From: Bacteroidales bacterium
GTDB lineage: Bacteria > Bacteroidota > Bacteroidia > Bacteroidales > CG2-30-32-10
Direction: 5' to 3'
NCBI GenBank assembly: GCA_035353855.1
Contig: DAOQAK010000005.1
Span: 47,132 to 111,131 of the forward strand
DNA: 64,000 bases
Shown: positions 33,818-43,364 of the stretch, piece by piece
Layout of the letters: each line of letters begins with the position of its first letter
Numbering within the stretch: the first letter of the stretch is position 1
Position numbers and translations under genes: made by a program
Notes under the pieces: model-generated
The model's database searches: none
The model's input: the letters and a program-made list of their open reading frames with translations, nothing else
What the model was told of the DNA's origin: nothing

Positions 33818-35656
33818 ATGTGTGGAATAGTAGCATATATAGGACCGCGTCAAGCGTATCCTATTTTAATGAAAGGCTTGTACCGTCTGGAATACAGAGG
33901 ATACGACAGTGCCGGTATTGCCCTTATTGATAAAGAACTTAATCTTTATAAGTGCCATGGAAAAGTTGCCGATCTGGAAAAACATGTAAAAGACCTGAAC
34001 ACTAAAGGTACAATAGGAATTGCTCACACCCGTTGGGCTACACATGGCGAACCCAGTGATGTTAATGCACATCCTCATTATTCACAGAATAAAGAAATCG
34101 CTTTAATACATAATGGTATTATTGAAAATTACGCATACCTGAAACAGGAACTTATAAACAGGGGATATAAATTTACAAGCGATACTGATACTGAAGTCCT
34201 GGTTTATCTTATTGAAGATATCCGTAAACACGAAGAAGTTGATTTGGTAGAAGCATTACGAATAGCATTAAATGAAGTAATTGGAACCTATGCTATTGTA
34301 ATTATTTCAAAAGACGATCCCGATACACTTGTTGGCGCACGCAAGGGAAGCCCTATGGTTGTGGGCGTAGGAAAAGATGAAATGTTCATAGCATCTGATC
34401 CCACTCCTATTATTGAATACACAAAAAAAGTTGTTTATCTCAACGATGAAGAAATCACAATAATAAAGCGTAATGGAGACCTGAAAATACTTACTATAGG
34501 TAATAAAGAGAAAACCCCTTATATACAAAAGCTGGAACTTCAACTTGAATCCATTGAAAAAGGTGGTTTTCCTCATTTCATGTTGAAGGAAATTTACGAA
34601 CAACCCCGTTCGATAAAAGACAGTATGCGCGGACGTTTAAATATCGCAAAAGAAATTGTAGCCTTAGGTGGTATTATTGATTATGAAGAAAAATTTCTGA
34701 ATGCAAAACGTATCATTATTATTGCCTGCGGAACATCCTGGCATGCCGGACTTGTTGGTGAATACCTGTTTGAAGATTTTGCCCGAATACCTGTTGAAGT
34801 TGAATACGCTTCGGAATTCCGGTACAGGAATCCAATTATAAATGAAAATGATATTGTTATTGCCATTTCGCAAAGTGGTGAAACAGCCGATACGCTTGCA
34901 GCTATAGAACTCGCAAAAAGCAAAGGAGCAACAATAATTGGAATATGTAATGTTGTTGGATCATCTATTCCCCGTGCTACTCATGCCGGTTCATACACTC
35001 ATGCCGGACCTGAAATTGGTGTTGCTTCAACAAAAGCTTTTACAGCACAGGTTACTGTACTTGCACTGATGGCGCTTACTATAGCACAAAAAAAAGGAAC
35101 GGTTTCACGTTCCCGATTACATGAAATTATTACCGAACTTGAAAGTATTCCAGAAAAAGTTGAGAAAACTTTAAAATCAAACGATAGCATAAAAGCTATT
35201 GCTGAAATATTCCATAATGCCCGTAATTTCTTATATCTTGGCAGGGGTTACAACTTCCCTGTAGCGTTGGAAGGAGCATTAAAGCTGAAAGAAATTTCGT
35301 ATATACATGCCGAAGGTTATCCGGCAGCAGAAATGAAACATGGTCCTATTGCATTGATTGACGAAAAAATGCCTGTGGTTGTTATTGCTACAAAAAAGGG
35401 GACCTACGAAAAAGTAATTAGTAACATACAGGAAGTCAAAGCTCGTAAAGGTGTAATAATAGCAATAGTTACCGAAGGCGATACTACAGTTAAAGACCTT
35501 GCTGATTATATTATTGAAATTCCGGAAACAGAAGAAATGTTTGTTCCGTTGGTTGCCACTATTCCATTACAGTTGTTGGCTTATCATATTGCTGTTTTAC
35601 GCGGTTGTAATGTTGACCAGCCCCGAAACCTTGCTAAATCGGTAACTGTAGAGTAA
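33818..35656 (+). CDS. glmS: Glutamine-fructose-6-phosphate aminotransferase (isomerizing)
   Basis: A 612-aa enzyme that makes glucosamine-6-phosphate, the entry to peptidoglycan and lipopolysaccharide amino sugars. The N-terminal glutaminase has Cys2 as nucleophile (MCGIVAYIG). Residues about 285-600 contain two SIS sugar-isomerase domains (ACGTSWHAG, SQSGETADT, STKAFTAQ). The C-terminus NLAKSVTVE is invariant in the family. I saw no glmS ribozyme in the 11-base gap upstream, as expected outside Gram-positives. It is followed by a strong terminator. Confidence 0.97.
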   Translation: MCGIVAYIGPRQAYPILMKGLYRLEYRGYDSAGIALIDKELNLYKCHGKVADLEKHVKDLNTKGTIGIAHTRWATHGEPSDVNAHPHYSQNKEIALIHNGIIENYAYLKQELINRGYKFTSDTDTEVLVYLIEDIRKHEEVDLVEALRIALNEVIGTYAIVIISKDDPDTLVGARKGSPMVVGVGKDEMFIASDPTPIIEYTKKVVYLNDEEITIIKRNGDLKILTIGNKEKTPYIQKLELQLESIEKGGFPHFMLKEIYEQPRSIKDSMRGRLNIAKEIVALGGIIDYEEKFLNAKRIIIIACGTSWHAGLVGEYLFEDFARIPVEVEYASEFRYRNPIINENDIVIAISQSGETADTLAAIELAKSKGATIIGICNVVGSSIPRATHAGSYTHAGPEIGVASTKAFTAQVTVLALMALTIAQKKGTVSRSRLHEIITELESIPEKVEKTLKSNDSIKAIAEIFHNARNFLYLGRGYNFPVALEGALKLKEISYIHAEGYPAAEMKHGPIALIDEKMPVVVIATKKGTYEKVISNIQEVKARKGVIIAIVTEGDTTVKDLADYIIEIPETEEMFVPLVATIPLQLLAYHIAVLRGCNVDQPRNLAKSVTVE

Positions 35657-35679
35657 AATATTTATTTGAATGAAATAAG

Positions 35680-35713
35680 AAAGGCGTTGATGTGTTCGAC
35701 GCCTTTTGTTTTT
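35680..35713 (+). terminator. Rho-independent terminator after glmS
   Basis: AAAGGCGTTGA (35680-35690) pairs with the complementary arm ending CGCCTTT (to 35706) around a short loop, followed by TGTTTTTTG. It lies 23 bases after the glmS stop. Confidence 0.88.
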
Positions 35714-36134
35714 TGTTACTTTCTTATGCAATGCTCTGAAAAAGTAACAAACCTAATTGCTTCGCACCATATTTCGACAAGCTCAATATGACCGGATGCT
35801 CGATCAGGCTGAGTTCATCGAAGCCTGATGATGATATGAAATAAACATTTTTCTTTCCACCTTCAACTGTAAACTAAACCAGTTGCTCCACCTTTAACCG
35901 TTAAACAAAATTTTTCCTTCGCGCCATATTTCGATAAACTCAATATGACTGGATGCTCGGGAGGGTTTGTGGGGTATAGAGGTATAAAGGTATAGGTTAT
36001 TAAGTTCTTGACACAGTTTATAGAACAGACTCATGGAGGTATAAGGTATAAAGGTATAGGAGCGTTCAAATGAGTCTCGGGGGTATACATACGACCCCGG
36101 GAGTTGCTCATGGGCTTTTTGCCACCTTTCTTTA
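35714..36134. repeat. Intergenic repeats between glmS and the HTH-pentapeptide gene
   Basis: This gap holds two copies of a 43-base direct repeat (35760-35802 and 35917-35959, 39 of 43 identical) containing CCATATTTCGA and GGATGCTCG. It also holds two clusters of GGTATA units (about 35973-35996 and 36038-36060). Copies are 157 bases apart, too irregular for a CRISPR. No gene is supported. The composition resembles degraded dispersed repeat DNA. Confidence 0.65.
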
Positions 36135-37019
36135 TTATGTTACTAATGTAATACCGGTTAAATCGGCTCTTCCGTTCTTCAGGAATGCGTAGGTGATACG
36201 GTCGGACTTACAGTCGACAAACTTTAAGTGTTTCAGACTTTTGTTCTTAAAGAATGTGTTAATAAGCATTGCATCACGAAATGTTACCCTGTAAAAGGCG
36301 CAGTTCTCAAAACAACAATCCTCTATAGTACCTTCGAAAACCGTATCGTCAATCGCCATTCCAATAAATGAGCTGCGGTTCCATATTACGTTTTCAATGG
36401 TATTTTTCTGTAAGTTGCCCGATTTGAACATTGCCCCTGTAAAATCGGCGCCTGAGAAATCGCAGCCGCCAATGTTGCTATCCGAAAATTCGGTCTCTTG
36501 CAGTTTACAGTCCCTGAACAGGTTGTTGCCCAAGTTTGATTTCCTGATATGGCTCCTGCTAAGGTTGGAGCCTGAGAAATCGCAGCCTTCAACATTATTG
36601 CTTTTTAACAGTAGCCCCGACAGATCCGAACCAATGAACAGGCAGCGCAACATGTTGGACGAACTGAATTTATCGTGCAGGTTCTTTAAACCTGAAAAAT
36701 CGGCATCGGTCCAGTTCCCGCGCGACATATCCCAGCCGGGCTTTTTATCCTGCTTTGCTGAGTGTATTTCAGCCGCAGGCTCAGCCGGTGCAGTTTCGGT
36801 GGCTGCCGATTGCAGGCTTTCGGAAAAGTAGTTCAGGTCGACACCCAGTATTTCGGCAAGGCGGTTAAAAGTAATGATGTCGGGCATCGATTCGCCGCGC
36901 TCCCATTTCCCTACTGCCTGAGCGCTTATGAATAAACGTTCGGCAAGCTGTGCCTGTGATATATTTATTTTCTTTCGTGCTTCTGCAATTTTATTGCCGA
37001 TGCTCTTTGTATTTAACAT
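36135..37019 (-). CDS. XRE-type HTH protein with pentapeptide-repeat domain
   Basis: About 294 aa from the ATG at 37019 (MLNTKSIGNK). Residues 5-60 form an XRE/Cro helix-turn-helix (ISQAQLAERLFISAQAVGKW). After a Pro/Ala/Glu-rich linker (about 70-95), residues about 100-280 are pentapeptide repeats of the A(D/N)LxX type (for example GCDFSGADFTGAMFKSGNL), which fold as a right-handed beta-helix. Pentapeptide helices can mimic DNA, so this may be an autoregulated DNA-binding switch, but no target is known. Upstream in-frame codons to 37100 are rejected because a full promoter lies within them. The gene is noticeably richer in GC than its neighbours and is flanked by repeats, which suggests acquisition. 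Confidence 0.85.
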   Translation of the reverse strand: MLNTKSIGNKIAEARKKINISQAQLAERLFISAQAVGKWERGESMPDIITFNRLAEILGVDLNYFSESLQSAATETAPAEPAAEIHSAKQDKKPGWDMSRGNWTDADFSGLKNLHDKFSSSNMLRCLFIGSDLSGLLLKSNNVEGCDFSGSNLSRSHIRKSNLGNNLFRDCKLQETEFSDSNIGGCDFSGADFTGAMFKSGNLQKNTIENVIWNRSSFIGMAIDDTVFEGTIEDCCFENCAFYRVTFRDAMLINTFFKNKSLKHLKFVDCKSDRITYAFLKNGRADLTGITLVT

Positions 37020-37059
37020 AGGTATTTCCTCCGCGGTTTTATTATTTTTTCTGACACTA

Positions 37060-37091
37060 CAAAGATATTGGGCTTGGTTTGCGGAATCAAA
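37060..37091 (-). promoter_or_regulatory. Promoter of the HTH-pentapeptide gene
   Basis: On the minus strand TTTG (37091-37088) and TATCTTTG (37067-37060) are 20 bases apart, a full -33/-7 match. Transcription would start near 37053, about 34 bases before the ATG at 37019, which is preceded by an AGGAAA ribosome site. Confidence 0.65.
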
Positions 37092-37127
37092 AAAAATCAA
37101 AAACTTTTAATTGTAATTACGCTATTT

Positions 37128-37149
37128 ATAGTTGTTATTTAACAACTAT
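37128..37149. promoter_or_regulatory. Palindrome upstream of the HTH-pentapeptide gene
   Basis: ATAGTTGTT (37128-37136) and AACAACTAT (37141-37149) form a perfect 9-bp inverted repeat with a 4-base spacer, about 37 bases upstream of the -33 element. It could be a binding site for the encoded HTH protein. Confidence 0.4.
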
Positions 37150-37171
37150 GGGTGGTATTTGTAGGGATTAT

Positions 37172-37204
37172 ATAAAAAAATAGCCCCGAATGAATACGAG
37201 GCTA
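37172..37204 (-). terminator. Rho-independent terminator of the fabH operon
   Basis: On the minus strand TAGCCTCG (37204-37197) pairs with CGGGGCTA (37188-37181) with one G-T pair and an 8-base loop, followed by TTTTTTTATA. It is 90 bases past the fabH stop. Confidence 0.85.
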
Positions 37205-37294
37205 CACTATATAGTAGTTCTAATGAAGTACTTTTTTTGAGTTAATAAAAATAACTTTTTTTATCTTACTTTTTAAAACAGTACCTCTTATTTT

Positions 37295-38293
37295 TTATTT
37301 CGGATCATAAGCCCATTTCAGGTAAATTGCACCCCAGGTAAATCCTGCGCCAAAGGCTGCTAATATTAAATTATCGCCTTTTTTTAGTTTGGATTCCCAT
37401 TCCCACAAACATAAAGGAATTGTTGCAGATGTGGTGTTTCCAAATTTTTCAATATTGATCATTACTTTTTCTTTCGGAAGTTTCATGCGGTTACCGGTTG
37501 CTTCAATAATACGCAAATTTGCCTGATGAGGTACTAACCATGCAATATCATCGGAAGTAAGATTATTACGTTTCATTATATCAACTGAAACATCCGCCAT
37601 TTTCGAAACAGCCCATTTGAAAACAGGCTGACCTTCCTGGTAAATGAAATGTTCGCGGGCATTAATGGTTTCGTGTGAAGCAGGTTTTACCGAACCTCCG
37701 GCTTTTTGATGTAAATGAATTCGACCTATACCATCAACCTGAAGCATAGAATCCATTACACCAAGATCTTCCATTGTAGGTTCAAGCAGTACAGCTCCTG
37801 CGCCATCACCAAAAATAGGGCAGGTGGCCCTGTCGGTATAATCAACTATTGAGGACATTTTTTCGGCGCCCACCACCACCACTTTTTTATTTGAACCACA
37901 TTCAACGAATTTTGAGGCAGTATGGAGTGCATATAAAAACCCTGAACAACCTGCATTCAAATCGAAGCTGAATGCATTTTTTATTCCGACTTTATCGCTG
38001 ATAATATTAGCTGTTGCCGGAAATTGCATATCAGGTGTAACTGTTGCGCAAATTAAAAGATCTATTTCCTCAGGCTTAGTATTTGTTTTTTCTAAAAGTT
38101 TTTTTACAGCTTCGGCGCCAATATCAGAAGTTCCTTTCCCTGCTTCCTTTATTATCCTTCTTTCTTTAATACCTATACGGGTCATTATCCATTCATCAGA
38201 TGTATCAACCATTTGGCTTAATTCATCATTTGTCAGAATATATTCAGGCAATGCTCCTTGAATACCTGTTATTGCTGCCCTGATTTTTGACAT
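37295..38293 (-). CDS. fabH: 3-oxoacyl-ACP synthase III
   Basis: A 332-aa condensing enzyme that starts fatty acid synthesis by joining acetyl-CoA (or branched acyl-CoA) to malonyl-ACP. The catalytic Cys is in [11 protein letters not shown] (Cys116), the His in [11 protein letters not shown] and the Asn in [11 protein letters not shown], so the triad is complete. It follows plsX by 27 bases in the standard yceD-rpmF-plsX-fabH operon and is followed by a terminator. Confidence 0.97.
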   Translation of the reverse strand: MSKIRAAITGIQGALPEYILTNDELSQMVDTSDEWIMTRIGIKERRIIKEAGKGTSDIGAEAVKKLLEKTNTKPEEIDLLICATVTPDMQFPATANIISDKVGIKNAFSFDLNAGCSGFLYALHTASKFVECGSNKKVVVVGAEKMSSIVDYTDRATCPIFGDGAGAVLLEPTMEDLGVMDSMLQVDGIGRIHLHQKAGGSVKPASHETINAREHFIYQEGQPVFKWAVSKMADVSVDIMKRNNLTSDDIAWLVPHQANLRIIEATGNRMKLPKEKVMINIEKFGNTTSATIPLCLWEWESKLKKGDNLILAAFGAGFTWGAIYLKWAYDPK

Positions 38294-38320
38294 TTAAATA
38301 ATATTTGAAAATTAATAATA

Positions 38321-39295
38321 TCAGCGATTGCATTCATTTTTCTTGCACTGGGTATAACTGTCAATTGCAGTTTTTATTTTTTTATATAATTGTGCTTCAT
38401 GAACCTCTTTAGTAAGAAGGATCATATTTTTAATTGCTTTATCATTGGATATCCCGTGACCAACCACAACGGTACCATTAATTCCAAGAATAGGAGTTCC
38501 TCCATAATTCTCATAATTGAACCGATCAATAAAATCACCTTTAAATCCTTTTTTCACGAACAAACGATACATCGATTCGGTATGTTTCAGTATAATATTT
38601 CCCGTAAACCCATCGCAAACGATAACATCCACTTTATCTTTGAAGAGATCGCGTGCTTCTATATTCCCAATAAAATTAAAATCTTTGGTATCTTTCATCA
38701 GTTTAAAAGCAGATTGTGCAAGTAAGTTGCCTTTTTCTGCTTCTTCTCCAATATTTAAAAGTCCTACTTTTGGATTGTGAATATTGTATACATATTGTGC
38801 ATAAAGAGAACCTAAAATTCCGAATTGGTATAACATATCGGGTTTGCAATCGGAATTGACCCCTGAATCAAGCATGATCCCAATACCTTTTTCTTCTTTA
38901 GGTATCATGGTAGAAATACAAGGACGGATAATTCCTTTAATCGGTTCCGTGCTATATATTGAACCAACAAGCATAGCGCCTGAATTCCCGGCTCCCGCAA
39001 AAGCATCAATTTTTTGCTTTTTCAGCATTTCAAACCCAAGTGCAATACTTGATAATGGTTTTTGTGAAAATGCTTTAGTGGGATGTTCCCCCATTTCTAT
39101 TACATCGGAAGCATGGAAAATATCAAAGTCAGCAGCATTGACTTTTCTTTCAGCAAGCGCTGATAGGATGGTTTTTTCATTACCAAAAAGACAAATACGT
39201 ACATCCTTAGGCAATTCTTTGAGGGCTAAAATAGCGCCGTCTATAGTTGCCTGAGGGGCGAAATCGCCGCCCATAATATCAATCCCGATTTTCAT
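38321..39295 (-). CDS. plsX: Phosphate acyltransferase PlsX
   Basis: A 324-aa enzyme that makes acyl phosphate from acyl-ACP for the PlsX/PlsY route of phosphatidic acid synthesis. Family motifs are IDIMGGDFAPQATIDGA at the N-terminus, GAGNSGAMLVGS and CDGFTGNIILKH. It sits 15 bases after rpmF and just before fabH, linking phospholipid and fatty acid synthesis. Confidence 0.96.
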   Translation of the reverse strand: MKIGIDIMGGDFAPQATIDGAILALKELPKDVRICLFGNEKTILSALAERKVNAADFDIFHASDVIEMGEHPTKAFSQKPLSSIALGFEMLKKQKIDAFAGAGNSGAMLVGSIYSTEPIKGIIRPCISTMIPKEEKGIGIMLDSGVNSDCKPDMLYQFGILGSLYAQYVYNIHNPKVGLLNIGEEAEKGNLLAQSAFKLMKDTKDFNFIGNIEARDLFKDKVDVIVCDGFTGNIILKHTESMYRLFVKKGFKGDFIDRFNYENYGGTPILGINGTVVVGHGISNDKAIKNMILLTKEVHEAQLYKKIKTAIDSYTQCKKNECNR

Positions 39296-39310
39296 CCGGT
39301 AATGATTTAA

Positions 39311-39499
39311 TTATGCAGTAGCTTCTTTTTTCTCGATGGCGAGTTTGCCTTTATAGTAGCCGCATTCGCTGCATACTCTGTGATACAGAACAGCTGCGCC
39401 ACAGTTTGAACAAACAACTGTAGTAGGAACAACTGCTTTATCATGCGTTCTTCTTTTGTCTCTTCTTGTCTTCGAGTGTTTATGTTTCGGATTTGGCAT
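39311..39499 (-). CDS. rpmF: 50S ribosomal protein L32
   Basis: A 62-aa ribosomal protein beginning MPNPKHKHSKTRRDKRRTHD, with a zinc-ribbon formed by CSNCG and CSECG. Length and sequence are typical. An overlapping frame of similar length (39307-39504) lacks these features. It lies between yceD and plsX, as in most bacteria. Confidence 0.97.
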   Translation of the reverse strand: MPNPKHKHSKTRRDKRRTHDKAVVPTTVVCSNCGAAVLYHRVCSECGYYKGKLAIEKKEATA

Positions 39500-39511
39500 A
39501 ACACGTAATAT

Positions 39512-40042
39512 TTAATTAAATTTTATTTTTTTCAACGATTCCCATCGGGGATCAATTTCTGTTTTAATATTCTCTTTACTCTTATGTTCTTCTAGCTTTT
39601 TTAAAACATCTTTATTGCAACCACTTTTCCCTTTTTTATTTTCGGGATGTGTTCTTTTTGAAGGTAAAGCCAGGTGGATGAATTCGTAAATATATTGCGC
39701 TGCATTGATTGAATGTTCAGACTCAGAAATCGAAATGATTTCATCTGTTTCCTCCTTGGTATCATTACTTATTTTTACTATCAACCGGTTTTCGGTATCG
39801 ATATCCAAATCGAAATCATCCAAACACCTGTCGCATATAAGTTTTACCGTTCCTGTGATTTTAAAATTCAGAATAAACATACGAGGCTGTTTATTCAACT
39901 CAACAAGCACATTTAATTTTCCATGCTTTACTTCAGATTCTTCAAAATGATCAAAGAACTTTTCATTAATATCGAATTTAAAATCATACATTCCTGGTTT
40001 TAAACTCGCAAATTGAATTGCAAATTGTTTTAACAAGCTCAA
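39512..40042 (-). CDS. yceD: DUF177 (YceD) domain protein
   Basis: A 176-aa protein of the YceD family, which is implicated in 23S rRNA accumulation or ribosome assembly and is usually encoded immediately before rpmF, as here (12-base gap). The conserved core is LICDRCLDDFDLDI (Cys-x2-Cys) near residue 92. A second pair of Cys is absent, but a late Cys in KSGCNKDVLKKLEEHK is present. No ATG is available at the N-terminus; translation appears to start at TTG 40042. It is the first gene of the phospholipid operon. Confidence 0.85.
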   Translation of the reverse strand: MSLLKQFAIQFASLKPGMYDFKFDINEKFFDHFEESEVKHGKLNVLVELNKQPRMFILNFKITGTVKLICDRCLDDFDLDIDTENRLIVKISNDTKEETDEIISISESEHSINAAQYIYEFIHLALPSKRTHPENKKGKSGCNKDVLKKLEEHKSKENIKTEIDPRWESLKKIKFN

Positions 40043-40133
40043 AACAAACGTTTTTAAATAAGAGCGGCAAAGGTAATATTTCTATTTGAATAAAAAAAAT
40101 GTATTTTTCTTTATTCAAAGGAATAGATTTCTC

Positions 40134-43100
40134 TTATTTAAAAGCTTTTTCAAGAAGCGCACTTCCATTAATTTCCAATTCTTTAAAATATGTTGGTGTT
40201 TCTCGTCCCATCAATTTATCAACATACATTTTACCCAGGTATTGACCCAACATAAATCCCTGACCTCTAAGCCCTAAGAATAGTCCAAGATGGGTATCTA
40301 TGATCATTCTTGGTTCGGTGTAATATCCCGACCACAATGCCTGGAATCCGACAGCTGAAATTTCGGGAATCCAATCGGTAAATATTTCGGACACAATTTC
40401 TATAAAGTTTTCGGAATTGTATTTTAAATCTTTACCTGTTTCACCCGGTTCAATTTGTGGGGAAGCACAACCAATGATTTGACCTGTATCAGCAAGCTGC
40501 TGACCGTAAACAGCAATAAATCCCTTGTATTTTCTTCTGTCGATCAACATATCCAAAGAACTTCCGTTTAATCCCAGCATAGGCAACCTTCTTGTAATAA
40601 ATGCCTGGTGTTTAACCGGGTAAAGTCCTGTTTCGATACCTAATTTTTTTGCAAACTTATCGCCATTTCCTCCCAATGCATTAATGAATATTTCGGTGCG
40701 ATACTCGATATATTCGTTTTCGTTGGTCTTGACAATAATTTTATAAACAGAATCTTTTTTCTCAACATCAATTAATTCACAGTTTTCAAGGAGTGTTCCT
40801 CCTTTGCTAATCGCAATCTGGCGTAAAGCTTCGATTACCTTACCCGGTGTAGCCTGCCAGCAATCGCCGGTTTTTAGAGCAGCAAGATATTTTGAGTTAG
40901 AAGCATTATAATAAGGAGAGATTTCTGTACGGAACTGATTTGGTTTTAGCATAACTCCTTTCTGCCATGCTAAAGAATCTTCCAGTGTTTTCAGCATTTC
41001 CTCATCATGAGCAAAAGTGATATAATTTGTTAATCGAAAATCTATTTCGTGATTTTTGCTGAGGTTTTTAAATAATTCCAAATTATGCCTTGAGATATCT
41101 GTAAGTTCAGGAAGGCTGAACTGTGGGCGTCCTCCGGCAATATTACGCCATGATGAGCCAAACCCAAAATTAATCAATACAGGGGCTTTCCCTTCTTCTG
41201 CAAGATATCTGAACAATGAACTTCCCCCAATACCTCCACCTGCAACAAATGATTTTACTTCTACTACTTTAGGTTTCTGATTATGAATATTGGTAATTAC
41301 CTTTTCATGTTTATTGGTTGGATAAAGTTCTCCAATCGTGATCTGATTAGATAAAGGAGCACGTGGAGTTGGGTGACCGATAAGAGTAACGCCTTTTGGT
41401 CTTAATAATAATCGCAAACGAAGAAGACATCTTTTCCCGCGGCATGGACCCATTCCCAAATGAGTAGTATGTTTTATTTCTTCAATGGAAATGTATTTTC
41501 TGTCACCGATCACTTTCATCACATCAGCCAAAGTAACATCATCACAATGGCACATGTAAATTTCATCATCGGTTTTTTCTTTATGCGATTTGAGATTAAG
41601 TTTTTCAGGATAATTTTCCTTAACAACAAATCCGCGAACCTTAACCAATTCTTCTTTCGGAATTCCTTGTGATTTTACACGTGCAATGTTAGTAAGGTTT
41701 TTCTTCTTTAAAATTTTATCGATTTTTCCTTCACCTATTTTATTTGCGTAATTGTCAACAAGGAAAACATCAGAACCTTCTTTAACATCCAATTCAACAG
41801 GAAGGAAAAGGGTTTCTTTGTTTAAGTTGTATCCAAAAATTGCTAACCCCGGGCATTGATAAACGCAATCCATACATCCGATACATTTTTCAAAGTCAAT
41901 CTGAGGAACAGTGCTTGTAGAAGATTTGGTAATAGCTCCGTGTGGACAGGCGAATGCACAGGGGTTGCATGAAAAGCCATACAGACAATCAATTTGTACG
42001 AATGGTTTTTCCATTCTTTCTTTTGAGGGCATATATGGTTCTTCGATTATTTTTTCAGGATGCTGTTGCGAATCGAAATATTCTTTTGAAACGGTTAAGT
42101 ATGCTTCATAATTATAATTCTTACTCATGGTATCAAGAATTTCGTAGGCAACCTGTTTGCCCCTGAGTACGGCACTTGTGCCTTCGCCAATGCGGATCGC
42201 ATCACCTGCGCCGAAGCATTTTCTTCCGAACATTTCACGACCCTTTATCAATAGGTCGTTGTCGGGGATCAACCCGGTACAAATATTTATAGCATCAATT
42301 CCTTCGATTATTTTCTCAGTACCCGGAACCGGTTTGAAATTCTTTGCTTCAACAATTACAGCCCCGGTAATACCGTCATGATTTTTGTTTGGAATAGCTT
42401 CAATAATCAAATGTGAAAGAATAACAGGAATGCCTAATCTTCTTACCCTGTTTGCCTGTACAGGGAATCCACCTTCGTGCGGTAATGCTTCAACTATGGC
42501 TTTAACCTTAGCACCTGCCTGGGTTAGCTGGTAACTGGTAAGGTAACCAATGTTTCCTGCACCCACAGTAAGAATATTTTTCCCGAGTAAGGTCAGCTCG
42601 GTATTCATCATTTTCTGAATAACGGCAGCGGTGTAAACGCCCGGTAGATCATCGTTGTGGAAGCTTGGAAGGAATGGAACAGCTCCTGCAGCTACCACAA
42701 AATATTCACAGTCGATATAGAATATTTCCTGTGTTTTCATATTTTTCACTGCGATGCGGTTATTCTCGAAAATATCCCAAACCGTACAGTCAAGGAATAT
42801 TCCGGTATGGTCATCACCGGCAAGAATTTTTGCGATCTCGAATCCTCTCATACCACCATATTTCTTTTCTTTCTCAAAGAAAAAGAATTGATGTGTTTGC
42901 ATATTGAACTGTCCGCCAATTTTAGCATTGCTGTCGACAACAATATTTGAAACTTTGGATTCATTAAGTATTTCACGACAAGCTAAACCTGCTGGTCCGG
43001 CACCAATAATTACAACAGAGGTTTTATAAACTTTTAATGCATCTTTTGATAAATAGTCGGTAGGCTTAGGAACATAGCCATTTGGAATTTCCTCAACGGT

Positions 43101-43364
43101 TTTTACTTCATCACATGTTGTGATGCAGATCCTTTTAATCTTTCCATCAACAAGCATTTCGCAGGCGCCGCATTTTCCAATGCCGCATTCAAGACTTCTT
43201 TCCCTGTTGGCAAGACTGTGAGAGTGAATGGGAAAACCAGCCTGGTGTAAAGCAGCTGCAATGGTAAATCCTTTTTCTCCAATAATTTCTTTTCCATTAT
43301 ATTGAAAAACATGTTTCTCATGTTGTTCGATTGAAATAATGGGATGTTTTTCTATCTTATGCAT
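40134..43364 (-). CDS. Five-module iron-sulfur flavoprotein oxidoreductase (opine/D-proline/HcnABC-like fusion)
   Basis: A 1,076-aa fusion. Residues about 15-95 form a 2Fe-2S domain (Cys60, 65, 68, 80) like HcnA. Residues 115-420 are an FAD/NAD(P) oxidoreductase with VVIIGAGPAGLACRE like HcnB. Residues 455-510 carry two 4Fe-4S sites (Cys460/466/469/473 and 494/497/500/504). Residues 600-650 form a BFD-type 2Fe-2S site (Cys605, 607, 641, 646). Residues 705-1076 form a DAO-type FAD oxidase domain starting FVAGGGIGGSS like HcnC. Such three-subunit enzymes oxidise opines, D-proline/D-hydroxyproline or glycine, and fusion of all subunits is notable. The proline dehydrogenase gene 500 bases upstream hints at an imino or D-amino acid substrate. 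The final electron acceptor is unknown. Confidence 0.88.
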   Translation of the reverse strand: MHKIEKHPIISIEQHEKHVFQYNGKEIIGEKGFTIAAALHQAGFPIHSHSLANRERSLECGIGKCGACEMLVDGKIKRICITTCDEVKTVEEIPNGYVPKPTDYLSKDALKVYKTSVVIIGAGPAGLACREILNESKVSNIVVDSNAKIGGQFNMQTHQFFFFEKEKKYGGMRGFEIAKILAGDDHTGIFLDCTVWDIFENNRIAVKNMKTQEIFYIDCEYFVVAAGAVPFLPSFHNDDLPGVYTAAVIQKMMNTELTLLGKNILTVGAGNIGYLTSYQLTQAGAKVKAIVEALPHEGGFPVQANRVRRLGIPVILSHLIIEAIPNKNHDGITGAVIVEAKNFKPVPGTEKIIEGIDAINICTGLIPDNDLLIKGREMFGRKCFGAGDAIRIGEGTSAVLRGKQVAYEILDTMSKNYNYEAYLTVSKEYFDSQQHPEKIIEEPYMPSKERMEKPFVQIDCLYGFSCNPCAFACPHGAITKSSTSTVPQIDFEKCIGCMDCVYQCPGLAIFGYNLNKETLFLPVELDVKEGSDVFLVDNYANKIGEGKIDKILKKKNLTNIARVKSQGIPKEELVKVRGFVVKENYPEKLNLKSHKEKTDDEIYMCHCDDVTLADVMKVIGDRKYISIEEIKHTTHLGMGPCRGKRCLLRLRLLLRPKGVTLIGHPTPRAPLSNQITIGELYPTNKHEKVITNIHNQKPKVVEVKSFVAGGGIGGSSLFRYLAEEGKAPVLINFGFGSSWRNIAGGRPQFSLPELTDISRHNLELFKNLSKNHEIDFRLTNYITFAHDEEMLKTLEDSLAWQKGVMLKPNQFRTEISPYYNASNSKYLAALKTGDCWQATPGKVIEALRQIAISKGGTLLENCELIDVEKKDSVYKIIVKTNENEYIEYRTEIFINALGGNGDKFAKKLGIETGLYPVKHQAFITRRLPMLGLNGSSLDMLIDRRKYKGFIAVYGQQLADTGQIIGCASPQIEPGETGKDLKYNSENFIEIVSEIFTDWIPEISAVGFQALWSGYYTEPRMIIDTHLGLFLGLRGQGFMLGQYLGKMYVDKLMGRETPTYFKELEINGSALLEKAFK

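Noticed and set aside
35760..36060. CRISPR array
   Set aside because: Only two 43-base repeats, 157 bases apart, with no regular spacers and no cas genes.
37020..37100. N-terminal extension of the HTH-pentapeptide protein to 37100
   Set aside because: A full -33/-7 promoter for the gene lies inside this stretch, and the ATG at 37019 has a ribosome binding site.
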